From assembly GCF_900112135.1 (NCBI RefSeq), contig NZ_FOLC01000021.1:16808-80807 (forward strand): a DNA stretch of 64,000 nucleotides, in the 5' to 3' direction. The notes beneath the pieces were generated by a model. That model worked only from the letters and a program-made list of their open reading frames with translations, made no database searches and had not been told where the DNA came from. Position 1 is the first letter of the stretch; the number at the start of each line of letters is the position of its first letter. Made by a program: the position numbers and the translations under genes. Positions 1 through 7,223 of the stretch are shown here, piece after piece. Source of the stretch: Collimonas sp. OK412 (GTDB taxonomy: Bacteria > Pseudomonadota > Gammaproteobacteria > Burkholderiales > Burkholderiaceae_D).

Positions 1-128
1 CTTCGATAGAGGCGCTTGTAGAAATCGCGGCAGATGAACAGCTCACGCTTGCCGAAGCGCATCAGGATTGAGGAAGGGGTAGACTCCATACCAAAGCGGG
101 AGCCGGAGGTAATGTCCAAGTTCGTCAT
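1..128 (-). CDS. Hypothetical protein, N-terminal part, probably SOS-regulated
   Basis: Only the first 42 codons are inside the window. They begin at the ATG whose complement is at 126-128 and read MTNLDITSGSRFGMESTPSS, followed by a basic, aromatic stretch (ILMRFGKRELFICRDFYKRLYR). I do not recognise the family. A strong LexA-type box lies 49 bases upstream and is the only clue to its role: expression is probably repressed by LexA and induced by DNA damage. The Shine-Dalgarno sequence is weak. The reading frame stays open to the window edge. The start could be wrong, but the upstream LexA box supports a gene starting here. Confidence 0.55.
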   Translation of the reverse strand, partial: MTNLDITSGSRFGMESTPSSILMRFGKRELFICRDFYKRLYR

Positions 129-176
129 GGCAGCAATTCCAATCTCGTTGAAGGGAATTGCACTGTACCATAACTA

Positions 177-192
177 CTGTATATGCATACAG
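177..192 (-). promoter_or_regulatory. LexA (SOS) box
   Basis: The sequence CTGTATATGCATACAG fits the gammaproteobacterial/betaproteobacterial LexA consensus CTGT-N8-ACAG exactly, and the flanks extend the dyad (TA...TA). It sits 49 bases ahead of the minus-strand start at 128. On that strand a -35-like TACTGT overlaps the box and a -10-like TATGGT lies 16 bases further on, so LexA binding would block the promoter. The convergent gene on the other side ends here, so only the left-edge gene is a plausible target. Confidence 0.75.
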
Positions 193-216
193 TAAATTGT
201 AGCGTGTCTGTTTTTA

Positions 217-242
217 GTCACGCTGCCGACCGGCAGCGTGAC
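217..242. terminator. Strong hairpin at the 3' end of the Pro/Tyr-rich gene
   Basis: A perfect 12-bp inverted repeat (GTCACGCTGCCG / CGGCAGCGTGAC) has a 2-base centre. It lies 10 bases past the stop codon of the gene at 253-573. It lacks a U-tract on the minus strand, so it may be a weak intrinsic terminator or a 3' stabilising hairpin. It separates that gene from the LexA-controlled promoter to its left. Confidence 0.5.
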
Positions 243-252
243 CTGATTCTAA

Positions 253-573
253 TCAACGGCGCCAGCCGCGGTCATGCCAGTAATGGTCATGCCAGCCGCG
301 GCCACCGCGCCAGTATCCCGGACGGCCGTAATAAGCCGGCGGATAGTAGCCAGGGGCGCCATACACCACGACCGGAGGCGGCCGCACATACACGGGCGGC
401 GGCGGTGCGTAATAGACTGGCGGCGGGGCATAGTAGACCGGCGGCGGGGCATAGTAGGCGGGGCCAGGCACACCGATATTCACCGACCAATGTGCTCCGG
501 CAAACGCCGGGGCCGCCGCGAACATGCCGACAGCAAGCATTCCGAACAGAGCAACGCGCATGGGGTTTTTCAT
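253..573 (-). CDS. Small exported Pro/Tyr-rich repeat protein
   Basis: This 106-residue protein starts at the ATG at 573, preceded by GAGAA about 6 bases upstream. Residues 1-22 form a Sec signal peptide (MKNPMRVALFGMLAVGMFAAAPAFA, cleavage after AFA). The mature part carries tandem YYAPPPV units, then a VRPPPVVV stretch, and ends in a Gly/Trp/His/Arg-rich tail (RGWHDHYWHDRGWRR). Low-complexity exported proteins of this kind are common and uncharacterised in Burkholderiales. A periplasmic or cell-surface location is inferred, and the His-rich tail could bind metal. A longer in-frame start at 603 exists but lacks a ribosome site. A similar protein is at 29329-29760. Confidence 0.75.
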   Translation of the reverse strand: MKNPMRVALFGMLAVGMFAAAPAFAGAHWSVNIGVPGPAYYAPPPVYYAPPPVYYAPPPPVYVRPPPVVVYGAPGYYPPAYYGRPGYWRGGRGWHDHYWHDRGWRR

Positions 574-710
574 GGCAATTCTCGATGGCTTTGAGTTAAA
601 CATGACTATATTTAACCTAATTTTTGAAGGTGGCGCTACGTACAAGTCGTAAGGCCTGTAACAACATGTATCGCTGTATATGAACTGTGGCTTTTTTCGT
701 ACACCCGGGC

Positions 711-1361
711 TTAATCGATCGCCAAGTCCTGGCGCTTGTAACGGGCAATCGCAACCAGGGCCATTGCAATCAGGAAAAATCCCACCAATAGCATGGCGGC
801 ATTGGCCATCACCCGCGGATAACCGAGCTGGACGACATTCAGGAACGGATAGGGATAAAAACCCGACAAGCTGCCGCGCACCATTGCCATCACGAAATAA
901 GCCAGCGGGTAGATCAGCCACAGCAGGCTGTCTTTTGCCTGCAGGCCGCTCTTGACCGCGAACAGCAGCCAGTACGACACGAACAGCAACGGCACCACGG
1001 TATGCAAACCCTCGTCCGACAGCCTGTGCAGGCCGGTAAACGGCGCATGGTTGCGCAGCAGGAGGTTGTAGCCAAGGCCGACAAAGATGATGTACAGGGC
1101 CATCGCGGTGAGCACCCCGGGCCGTGAGAAAAACCGGCCGGACGCGGAATCAGGCTGAAGCAGCAGCAGCGTGCAGCACACCGCCAGCAGGACATTGGTA
1201 AGGATGGTCAGGTAGCCGAACATGCGCCAGACGGCCTCGCCGTAGGTCATGCCCTTGGCCACCAGGATCGGGATCGAAATGGAAAATTGCGCGGCGATGG
1301 AAAACCATGCAACCAGCGCAATCAGCAGCAGCAACAGCTGCGGTGCGATAGCTTTTTTCAT
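711..1361 (-). CDS. Pr6Pr-type integral membrane protein
   Basis: The protein has 216 residues and about six hydrophobic segments evenly spaced along the chain, beginning with MKKAIAPQLLLLLIALVAWF. The segments and motifs such as RMFGYLTILTN and a late PYPFLN fit the Pr6Pr family of six-helix membrane proteins (FAR-17a/AIG1-like). The function of bacterial members is unknown. The start at 1361 has GGAA 9 bases upstream; a start 11 codons earlier would run into the end of ribE. It follows ribE by 19 bases on the same strand, so it may be co-transcribed with ribD-ribE, but no link to riboflavin synthesis is evident. Confidence 0.8.
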   Translation of the reverse strand: MKKAIAPQLLLLLIALVAWFSIAAQFSISIPILVAKGMTYGEAVWRMFGYLTILTNVLLAVCCTLLLLQPDSASGRFFSRPGVLTAMALYIIFVGLGYNLLLRNHAPFTGLHRLSDEGLHTVVPLLFVSYWLLFAVKSGLQAKDSLLWLIYPLAYFVMAMVRGSLSGFYPYPFLNVVQLGYPRVMANAAMLLVGFFLIAMALVAIARYKRQDLAID

Positions 1362-1380
1362 GGGCGCATTCCGGGATGCT

Positions 1381-2007
1381 TTAAGAAGCCGCACCCTGGT
1401 CGACGCTCAGCATGCGTTCCACATAGCGTGCGATCAGGTCCACTTCCAGGTTGACCTGCTTGCCGACCTGCAGATGTTTCAGCGACGTCACCTCAATCGT
1501 GTGCGGAATCAGGTTGATCGAAAACAGGCAGCCATCGGCCACATCGTCGACCCGGTTGACCGTCAGCGAGACGCCGTTGACCACCACCGAGCCCTTGTAG
1601 GCAAAATATTTGGCAAGATCGCGCGCAGCCTTGATCACCAGCTCCCAGGACTCGCCCACCGGCTCGAATTTCTGCACCAGCCCGAGGCCGTCGACATGGC
1701 CCGACACCAGGTGGCCGCCCAGGCGGTCGGCCAGGGTCAGGGCCTTTTCCAGGTTCACTTCGCCGGTGGCGTCGAGGCCGACGGTGCGATTAAGGCTTTC
1801 GCGCGAAACGTCGACTTCAAAGCTGCCGGTGCTCTTCTCGACCACGGTCATGCAGGCGCCGTTGAGAGAAATCGAATCGCCCAGCGCGACATCGGCCAGC
1901 GACAGGGCGCCGGCGTCGATCTGGAGCCGGACCCCATCATCGGTGCTGGAACCCAGCGGTTTGACGGAAGTGATTTTGCCGACGGCGGCGACGATACCAG
2001 TGAACAT
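1381..2007 (-). CDS. ribE: Riboflavin synthase alpha subunit
   Basis: RibE dismutates two molecules of 6,7-dimethyl-8-ribityllumazine into riboflavin and a pyrimidine, the last step of riboflavin synthesis in the cytoplasm. The 208-residue chain opens with the invariant MFTGIV and has two lumazine-binding repeats (residues about 1-97 and 98-195), seen in the paired SLNGACMTV and VVNGVSLTV motifs and the GHLVSGHVDG segment. The length matches the family. It lies 17 bases downstream of ribD on the same strand. The lumazine synthase gene ribH and ribBA are about 39 kb away at 41.6-43.3 kb. Confidence 0.97.
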   Translation of the reverse strand: MFTGIVAAVGKITSVKPLGSSTDDGVRLQIDAGALSLADVALGDSISLNGACMTVVEKSTGSFEVDVSRESLNRTVGLDATGEVNLEKALTLADRLGGHLVSGHVDGLGLVQKFEPVGESWELVIKAARDLAKYFAYKGSVVVNGVSLTVNRVDDVADGCLFSINLIPHTIEVTSLKHLQVGKQVNLEVDLIARYVERMLSVDQGAAS

Positions 2008-2024
2008 GATGGCAATATGAAAAA

Positions 2025-3113
2025 TTAACGGAATCGTGCAAGGATACGCAAATCCTCGCCTATCTGCTTGATTTCATGAAATTTCAGGCTTAGCTTGTCG
2101 TCGAGGTTTTCCAGCGCCGGCAGGCTGAACATGCCGCGGCCGTCGCCCAGGATCGAGGGCGCCAGGTAGACCAGCAATTCGTCGACGCAATGTTCGCGGA
2201 TCAGCGAGGCATTCAGCTTGGAGCCGGCTTCGACATGCAGTTCATTGATCTGGCGCTTGCCGAGTTCGCGCATGACTTGCGGCAAATCGACCTTGCCAGC
2301 GGCGTTCGGCAGCACCACCACTTCAGCGCCCTGCTGTTCCAGCAAAGCCTGTTTTTCCGGATTGGCGGCAGCGCTGAACACCAGGTTGCCGCCGCCCGCC
2401 AGGATTTTTGCGTCCGGGCTGATGCTCAGCTTGCTGTCGACGATCACCCGCAGCGGCTGCCGCGACACCGGCGGCACGGTGCGCACCGTCAGCTGCGGAT
2501 TGTCTTCTTTCACGGTGCCGATGCCGGTCAGGATGGCGCCGGCGCGGGCGCGCCACATATGGCCGTCGTCGCGCGCCGCCTGCGAGGTGATCCACTGGCT
2601 CAGGCCGTTATGCAGCGCGGTCTTGCCGTCCAGGCTGGCGGCCACTTTCAGCCTGACCCAGGGCTTGCCGGTCTGCATGCGCGTGAAGAACCCGATATTT
2701 AACTCGCGCGCCTGCGCCGCCAGGACGCCCGATTCGACCGCGATCCCTGCCGCCTGCAGGCGCGCCATGCCCTGCCCCGCCACCAGCGGATTGGGATCGC
2801 CTATGGCCGCAACTACCTTGGCTACGCCGGCCTGCACCAAGGCATCGGCGCAAGGCGGCGTGCGGCCGAAATGACTGCAAGGCTCGAGCGTGACGTAGAC
2901 GGTGGCGCCGCGCACATCGTGGCCCTTGGCGGCGGCATCCTGCAGCGCCTGGATCTCGGCGTGGTTGCCGCCCGGCGGCTGGGTGAACCCGCTGCCGATG
3001 ACCTGGCCGTCCTTGACGATCACGCAGCCGACGGCGGGATTCGGCGCGCTCGACAGCAGGCCGTTTTCGGCGAGCCGCAAGGCTTGCGACATCAACTGTT
3101 CAGCCGTGCTCAT
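2025..3113 (-). CDS. ribD: Bifunctional riboflavin deaminase/reductase
   Basis: RibD carries out the second and third steps of riboflavin synthesis: deamination of the pyrimidine ring and NADPH-dependent reduction of the ribosyl chain. The chain has 362 residues. The N-terminal zinc deaminase domain (about 1-145) has HAEIQAL and PCSHFGRTPPCADAL, supplying the zinc His and two Cys ligands. The C-terminal reductase domain contains KVAASLDGKTA, ARAGAILTGIGTV and GSKLNASLI. I chose the start MSTAEQLMSQALRLA at 3113 because residues upstream do not resemble the family. It is the promoter-proximal partner of ribE. No FMN riboswitch is visible upstream. Confidence 0.96.
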   Translation of the reverse strand: MSTAEQLMSQALRLAENGLLSSAPNPAVGCVIVKDGQVIGSGFTQPPGGNHAEIQALQDAAAKGHDVRGATVYVTLEPCSHFGRTPPCADALVQAGVAKVVAAIGDPNPLVAGQGMARLQAAGIAVESGVLAAQARELNIGFFTRMQTGKPWVRLKVAASLDGKTALHNGLSQWITSQAARDDGHMWRARAGAILTGIGTVKEDNPQLTVRTVPPVSRQPLRVIVDSKLSISPDAKILAGGGNLVFSAAANPEKQALLEQQGAEVVVLPNAAGKVDLPQVMRELGKRQINELHVEAGSKLNASLIREHCVDELLVYLAPSILGDGRGMFSLPALENLDDKLSLKFHEIKQIGEDLRILARFR

Positions 3114-3225
3114 GGAAAAAACCTGGAAATCATGTGAAAGCCGTGAGAAAGGAGAGATGCGTTGATTGTACAAAAATATGCCGCCGCCATCGTTAATTAA
3201 AATGCGATGCCGGGTATTGCCGGCT

Positions 3226-4149
3226 TCAAGGCGGCGCCAGGCTCGCCGCGGCGCGGTTGCGCAAGGTAACCACCCGTTTGAATACCGCCCGCAAGCGGCG
3301 GTCGCCTGCCAGCCTGGCCGTACCGCTGCAGTCGACGTAGCGCTGCGGGCCGGTGGCCAGCTGGATTTCTCCATGCAACTGCAGGCACAGGCTAACGCTG
3401 ACGACCCGCTCCCAGTTCTGCAGCTGGTCGTCAGACAAGGCCGTCACTTGGGTTGCGTTCAAGAACTGGCGCGGCGTCGTGTCGCCAACTGCCGCCACGC
3501 CGTATGTCAGCCTCATGTCCTCGACATTATTGACGATCGGCTGCGCGTTGTTGCTGCCGTTGCCCTGGCAATAAAGCGAGCTGGCGCCGCTGCCGGCGTG
3601 CACCGCAGCAAAATAATGATTGCTGGCGATGGTGACGGACGGCGCCAGCATGTACGCCGGATGGCCTGGCGGCACAGCATTCGACGCCACTCCCGCGCCA
3701 TGGCAATCGACGCCGGCGCCGCTGGCCGGATCGGGGTAGTCATCCGTCCGGTAGCGGACTTCGAAAGCGGCCATCCCGGGCGCCGTGCTGCAGGAGAAAT
3801 CCTTGCCTCCGGGCCCCAGCGGCTTGACGAAACCATGCTCGCAGCCGCGCAGCCCCTGGGCCGGCGCGCCGTCGGCCAGGATGAAATCGGTGATGGGCGT
3901 GGTCCCGGGCGCGGCGCTGGCCAGGTTGCCAAACCCTGCCTGCCGCAGATCCCTTTCCATCAGGATCATGGCGTCATTGCCGTCCTGGTACAACCGCCGT
4001 TTATCCTCGTTCAAGCGGAAGCTGGCTTTGCTGCCGAGATAAAGCGTCGTGCACAGCAGCAGCAAACCGGAAGCAATCGCCAGCGCCACCAGCAATTCCA
4101 CCATCGAAAGTCCAGCTTGCCTGTTGCCGATGGATGCAGGGTTCAGCAT
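3226..4149 (-). CDS. pilW: Type IV pilus minor pilin PilW-like protein
   Basis: This 307-residue prepilin-like protein has the class III signal GLSMVELLVALAIASGLLLL near residue 13: the Gly before the cleavage site, Glu at +5 and a long hydrophobic helix. The size, the position after a FimT-type pilin and the Cys-containing globular domain fit PilW, a minor pilin that helps prime type IV pilus assembly in the inner membrane. Its start overlaps the upstream pilin stop by 7 bases, so translation is coupled. The usual PilV, PilX, PilY1 and PilE genes are absent here. It could also be a generic PilW-family pseudopilin. Confidence 0.85.
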   Translation of the reverse strand: MLNPASIGNRQAGLSMVELLVALAIASGLLLLCTTLYLGSKASFRLNEDKRRLYQDGNDAMILMERDLRQAGFGNLASAAPGTTPITDFILADGAPAQGLRGCEHGFVKPLGPGGKDFSCSTAPGMAAFEVRYRTDDYPDPASGAGVDCHGAGVASNAVPPGHPAYMLAPSVTIASNHYFAAVHAGSGASSLYCQGNGSNNAQPIVNNVEDMRLTYGVAAVGDTTPRQFLNATQVTALSDDQLQNWERVVSVSLCLQLHGEIQLATGPQRYVDCSGTARLAGDRRLRAVFKRVVTLRNRAAASLAPP

Positions 4150-4685
4150 TCGGCGGTGTCAGGTTTTACGCTGATGCGGCCGGTGCTGGAGATGCATACC
4201 GTGCGCGCGAACTCGCCGTTGTGGCTGACGGCCAGCTTGGCGAAACTGCTGCTGGCGTTGCCGCCGCTGTGATAGGTGATCGTTTTCCTGGTGGCGGCGA
4301 CCTGGCTGCTGTCATCCAGCGCCCCCTGCCGCGACAGGATCTGGCCGCTGTCGGCCACCAGCACCAGCCAGCCGGCGCCCCAGTCGTCGGCGGCGCGCTT
4401 GGCCGTAGCGGCCGCACTGCATGCGGCGGCGGCTGTGTCGGCGTCTATGCTGCGGCACACCTGCACCCCGCGGCCGCGCTGGATGGCTTCGCTGCGCGCC
4501 AGCGTCAGCGCGGCAACCAGCTGGCTGGTGTCTGCGGCCAGCCGGTTCTGGACCAGGAACCCTCGCATGGCTGGCGCCGCCAGGCTCAGCAAGATGCCGG
4601 CGATTGCCAGCGCGATCATGGCTTCGATCAGGGTCAGGCCCGCATCGGGCGCAATCACGCGCATGGACGTTCGCAGCAAATGCAT
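4143..4685 (-). CDS. fimT: FimT/GspH-type minor pseudopilin
   Basis: The 180-residue protein carries a prepilin peptidase site and N-terminal helix (GLTLIEAMIALAIAGILLSLA, from about residue 16) after a short charged leader. Next comes the FimT/GspH signature region (ALTLARSEAIQRGRGVQVCR), and it ends in a Cys two residues from the terminus. FimT/FimU minor pilins sit at the tip of type IV pili and some bind DNA. It is the first gene of the two-gene fimT-pilW unit and lies just downstream of the nrdR terminator, so it probably has its own promoter in 4686-4737. Confidence 0.85.
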   Translation of the reverse strand: MHLLRTSMRVIAPDAGLTLIEAMIALAIAGILLSLAAPAMRGFLVQNRLAADTSQLVAALTLARSEAIQRGRGVQVCRSIDADTAAAACSAAATAKRAADDWGAGWLVLVADSGQILSRQGALDDSSQVAATRKTITYHSGGNASSSFAKLAVSHNGEFARTVCISSTGRISVKPDTAEC

Positions 4686-4737
4686 AAGGCGCTCCTGGCT
4701 AGGCAGTATTCATTTCATTTTCATCAATCATTCTGAC

Positions 4738-4767
4738 AAAAAAATAGCGCCGGACAGGCCGGCGCTA
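4738..4767 (-). terminator. Rho-independent terminator of nrdR
   Basis: A 9-bp perfect stem (TAGCGCCGG / CCGGCGCTA) with a 5-base loop is followed on the minus strand by a run of seven T. It lies 30 bases after the nrdR stop and separates nrdR from the pilin genes. Confidence 0.9.
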
Positions 4768-4797
4768 GCGTATTTAAGAAATGACTTCCTGCATGAT

Positions 4798-5265
4798 TCA
4801 TTTCCTGCGGCTTGGCGGCCCGGAGAATTCTTCGATCATGTTCTGGAATTCCGCCACATCCTCAAAACTCTTGTAGACCGAGGCGAAACGGATATACGCA
4901 ATCTTGTCCAGGCGCTTGAGTTCGCGCATCACCAGCTCGCCGACATGGCCGGACAGCACTTCGCGCTCGCCGCTCGACAGCAGTTTTTCCTTGATCCGCT
5001 GCAGGGCCTCGTCCAGCGCCTCGACCGACACCGGCCGCTTGCGCAGGGCCAGCATCAGGCTGGCGCGCAGCTTGAGCGGATCGAAATCGGTGCGGCTGCC
5101 GTTCTTCTTGACGATCACCGGCATCGCCAGTTCTATCCGCTCGAAGGTGGTGAAACGTTTGTCGCATTGCATGCAACGGCGCCGGCGGCGAATCGAGTCG
5201 CCCTCTTCCGACACCCGCGTGTCGAGCACCTGGGTTTCTTCATGCTGGCAGAATGGACATTTCAT
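4798..5265 (-). CDS. nrdR: Ribonucleotide reductase transcriptional repressor NrdR
   Basis: NrdR is a nucleotide-sensing repressor that binds NrdR boxes before nrd genes. The 155-residue protein shows both defining parts: an N-terminal zinc ribbon with Cys3, Cys6, Cys31 and Cys34 plus the arginine-rich RRRRR segment, and an ATP-cone domain (about 49-139) starting [17 protein letters not shown]. The length is standard. It lies downstream of glyA on the same strand, a pairing common in Betaproteobacteria, but a 364-base gap with a large palindromic element separates them. Confidence 0.96.
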   Translation of the reverse strand: MKCPFCQHEETQVLDTRVSEEGDSIRRRRRCMQCDKRFTTFERIELAMPVIVKKNGSRTDFDPLKLRASLMLALRKRPVSVEALDEALQRIKEKLLSSGEREVLSGHVGELVMRELKRLDKIAYIRFASVYKSFEDVAEFQNMIEEFSGPPSRRK

Positions 5266-5372
5266 GATGGCGGTAATCCGAAAGTGATTGCAACAGGCTG
5301 TGTCGGCAGTTCCATCTCTACATTATTCCTTTTTGCGGCCATGTGCCGATTTGAAACAAACCGGCGTTACAT

Positions 5373-5420
5373 GGAGCATGGGCCCGTGCAGGGTTCAAGC
5401 TGCGCCGGGCCCATGGCTCC
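5373..5420. repeat. GC-rich inverted repeat abutting the palindromic element
   Basis: GGAGCATGGGCCCG (5373-5386) pairs with CGGGCCCATGGCTCC (5406-5420) with one bulged base and a 19-base loop. Its right arm ends exactly where the 160-bp palindromic element starts. It could be part of a larger composite element, or an older hairpin into which the element inserted. In a glyA-nrdR transcript it would form a stable stem. Confidence 0.6.
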
Positions 5421-5580
5421 AGTGCCCTGAGTCAGAAATTCATTGAAGAAAAGCGATGCAATCGGCGCCATGCGTCGTTGCAAATACTCGCAAGGAGCCA
5501 CACCCTTGCTCCGTTTTGCGCCTAGCCTGGCGCCGATTGCATCACTTTTCTTATTCAACGAACCTCTGACTCAGGACACT
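5421..5580. mobile_element. 160-bp palindromic MITE-like element between glyA and nrdR
   Basis: The element is bounded by 16-bp terminal inverted repeats, AGTGCCCTGAGTCAGA at 5421-5436 and TCTGACTCAGGACACT at 5565-5580 (one mismatch). Almost the whole element is an imperfect palindrome: the inner arms share GATGCAATCGGCGCCA and its complement. Because of this, both strands give near-identical short open frames (KSDAIGA...APIASLF), which I treat as artefacts. There is no transposase and no clear target-site duplication. The structure suggests a non-autonomous miniature element or a REP-like intergenic palindrome. In RNA it would fold into a long hairpin and could modulate read-through from glyA to nrdR. 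Confidence 0.7.
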
Positions 5581-5630
5581 AGCCGATTACCGACAGGCTC
5601 TGCAGCGCATCGGCAACCGGTGTTCAAGCA

Positions 5631-6878
5631 TCAAGCTGCATATACCGGGAAAGCGTCGGTCAGTTTCTTGACTTCGGCCTTGACCCGTTCGATGGTCGCT
5701 GCGTCATGCGGATTGTCGAGCACGTCGGCGATCAGGTTGCCGACCTTGGTCGCTTCCGCTTCCTTGAAACCGCGGGTAGTGAACGCCGGGCTGCCGACAC
5801 GGATGCCGGAAGTGACGAACGGCTTTTCCGGATCGTTAGGAATGGCGTTCTTGTTGCAAGTCATGTGCGCCGCGCCCAGGATCGCTTCGGCTTCCTTGCC
5901 GGTGATCTTCTTGGCGCGCAGGTCGACCAGCATCACGTGCGATTCGGTACGGCCGGAAACGATGCGCAGGCCGCGCGCGATCAGTGCTTTCGCCAAAGCG
6001 TCGGCATTCTTCACGACCTGCTGCTGGTAAGCCTTGAATTCCGGCGTCAGCGCTTCCTTGAACGCCACTGCCTTGCCGGCGATGACGTGCATCAGCGGAC
6101 CGCCCTGGATGCCTGGGAAAATCGCCGAGTTGATGGCTTTCTCGAATTCGGCCTTCATCAGGATGATGCCGCCGCGCGGGCCGCGCAGGGATTTGTGGGT
6201 GGTCGAAGTCACAAAGTCGGCATGCGGCACCGGGTTCGGGTATTCGCCCGCAGCGATCAGGCCGGCGTAATGCGCCATGTCGACCATGAAATAAGCGCCG
6301 ACTGCCTTGGCAACCTTGGACATGCGCTCGAAATCGATGCGCAGCGCATAGGCCGAAGCGCCGGCAATGATTAGCTTCGGCTTCTTTTCGTGCGCCAGGC
6401 GCTCGAATGCTTCGTAGTCGATTTCTTCTTTTTCGTTCAAGCCGTAGGACACCACGTTGAACCACTTGCCGGACATGTTCAATGCCATGCCATGGGTCAG
6501 GTGGCCGCCTTCCGCCAGCGACATGCCCATGATGGTGTCGCCTGGTTTCAGCATGGCGAAGAATACGCCCTGGTTGGCTTGCGAGCCGGAGTTAGGCTGG
6601 ACGTTGGCGGCTTCGGCGCCGAACAGTTCCTTGACGCGGTCGATCGCCAGCTGCTCGGCGATGTCGACGAATTCGCAGCCGCCGTAGTAGCGCTTGCCTG
6701 GATAACCTTCAGCGTACTTGTTGGTCAGCTGGGTGCCCTGCGCTTCCATGACGGCAGGCGAAGTGTAGTTTTCCGACGCGATCAGCTCGATGTGTTCTTG
6801 CTGGCGGTGGTTTTCTTTCTGGATGGCGCTCCACAATTCCGGATCGACATTGGCGATGGTATGGTTTTTTTCGAACAT
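5631..6878 (-). CDS. glyA: Serine hydroxymethyltransferase
   Basis: GlyA interconverts serine and glycine using PLP while charging tetrahydrofolate with a one-carbon unit, the main cytoplasmic source of such units. The 415-residue chain begins [16 protein letters not shown] and shows [11 protein letters not shown], the substrate loop [11 protein letters not shown], and [11 protein letters not shown] with the PLP-binding Lys229. The start at 6878 has GGAG 6 bases upstream; an ATG four codons earlier has none. The leader carries a ZTP riboswitch, which ties expression to the purine intermediate ZTP that builds up when 10-formyl-THF is short. Confidence 0.98.
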   Translation of the reverse strand: MFEKNHTIANVDPELWSAIQKENHRQQEHIELIASENYTSPAVMEAQGTQLTNKYAEGYPGKRYYGGCEFVDIAEQLAIDRVKELFGAEAANVQPNSGSQANQGVFFAMLKPGDTIMGMSLAEGGHLTHGMALNMSGKWFNVVSYGLNEKEEIDYEAFERLAHEKKPKLIIAGASAYALRIDFERMSKVAKAVGAYFMVDMAHYAGLIAAGEYPNPVPHADFVTSTTHKSLRGPRGGIILMKAEFEKAINSAIFPGIQGGPLMHVIAGKAVAFKEALTPEFKAYQQQVVKNADALAKALIARGLRIVSGRTESHVMLVDLRAKKITGKEAEAILGAAHMTCNKNAIPNDPEKPFVTSGIRVGSPAFTTRGFKEAEATKVGNLIADVLDNPHDAATIERVKAEVKKLTDAFPVYAA

Positions 6879-7156
6879 GTGATACTCCAATCGATAAGGG
6901 TGTGCCTAAATCGAATGAGGGCCAGGATAAGGGGAAATGCGGCAGCCTCAGTCGTACTTTCCATTAGGGCTGCCCAGGCGCACGGCGGATGAAATCTCAC
7001 GCTTCCCGGTGGATGCCCACCTTTTGCCGAAGCCGCCGCGATCTTATGAATCCGCGCGGTCCGGTTTTTTCGCCAGTCACGTGAGACGAAATGGTGCGGC
7101 TATTGTAAGCGAAGCACCTGGTTTGGGCAAGATTGGGCGCAGGCCTTGAAGCGGAA
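6879..7156 (-). other. glyA leader and promoter region
   Basis: This gene-free stretch holds the ZTP riboswitch (6971-7086), its likely expression platform (6879-6970) and, upstream of 7086, the presumed glyA promoter. I could not pin down clear -35/-10 hexamers. No open frame here is convincing. Confidence 0.7.
6971..7086 (-). promoter_or_regulatory. ZTP (pfl) riboswitch upstream of glyA
   Basis: Read on the minus strand, the leader has the pfl hallmarks in order: GTGACTGGCG just inside the first helix, CCACCGGGAAGCG closing it, and the downstream GCGCCTGGGCA block. Helix P1 is a perfect 7-bp pair, TCTCACG (7086-7080) with CGTGAGA (7001-6995). The conserved 3' GGCAGCC is complementary to GGCTGCC about 25 bases downstream (plus coordinates 6941-6947), a candidate switching helix. 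Known members bind ZTP/ZMP and turn on one-carbon and purine genes, including glyA. The ribosome site of glyA is about 90 bases further on. Confidence 0.9.
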
Positions 7157-7184
7157 TAAAAAAAGCCGCCCCGGAGGACGGCTC
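7157..7184 (-). terminator. Rho-independent terminator of the TonB-dependent receptor gene
   Basis: On the minus strand AGCCG-loop-CGGCT is followed by seven T, 40 bases after the receptor stop codon. The loop itself is GC-rich and can extend the stem. Confidence 0.8.
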
Positions 7185-7223
7185 TTACGTGGAATTTACT
7201 AAAATGACAACAATTACGAACGC

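Noticed and set aside
5443..6030. Short proteins (KSDAIGA type) on both strands at 5367-5600
   Set aside because: They arise because the 160-bp element is a near palindrome; both strands give similar reading frames and neither has a ribosome site.
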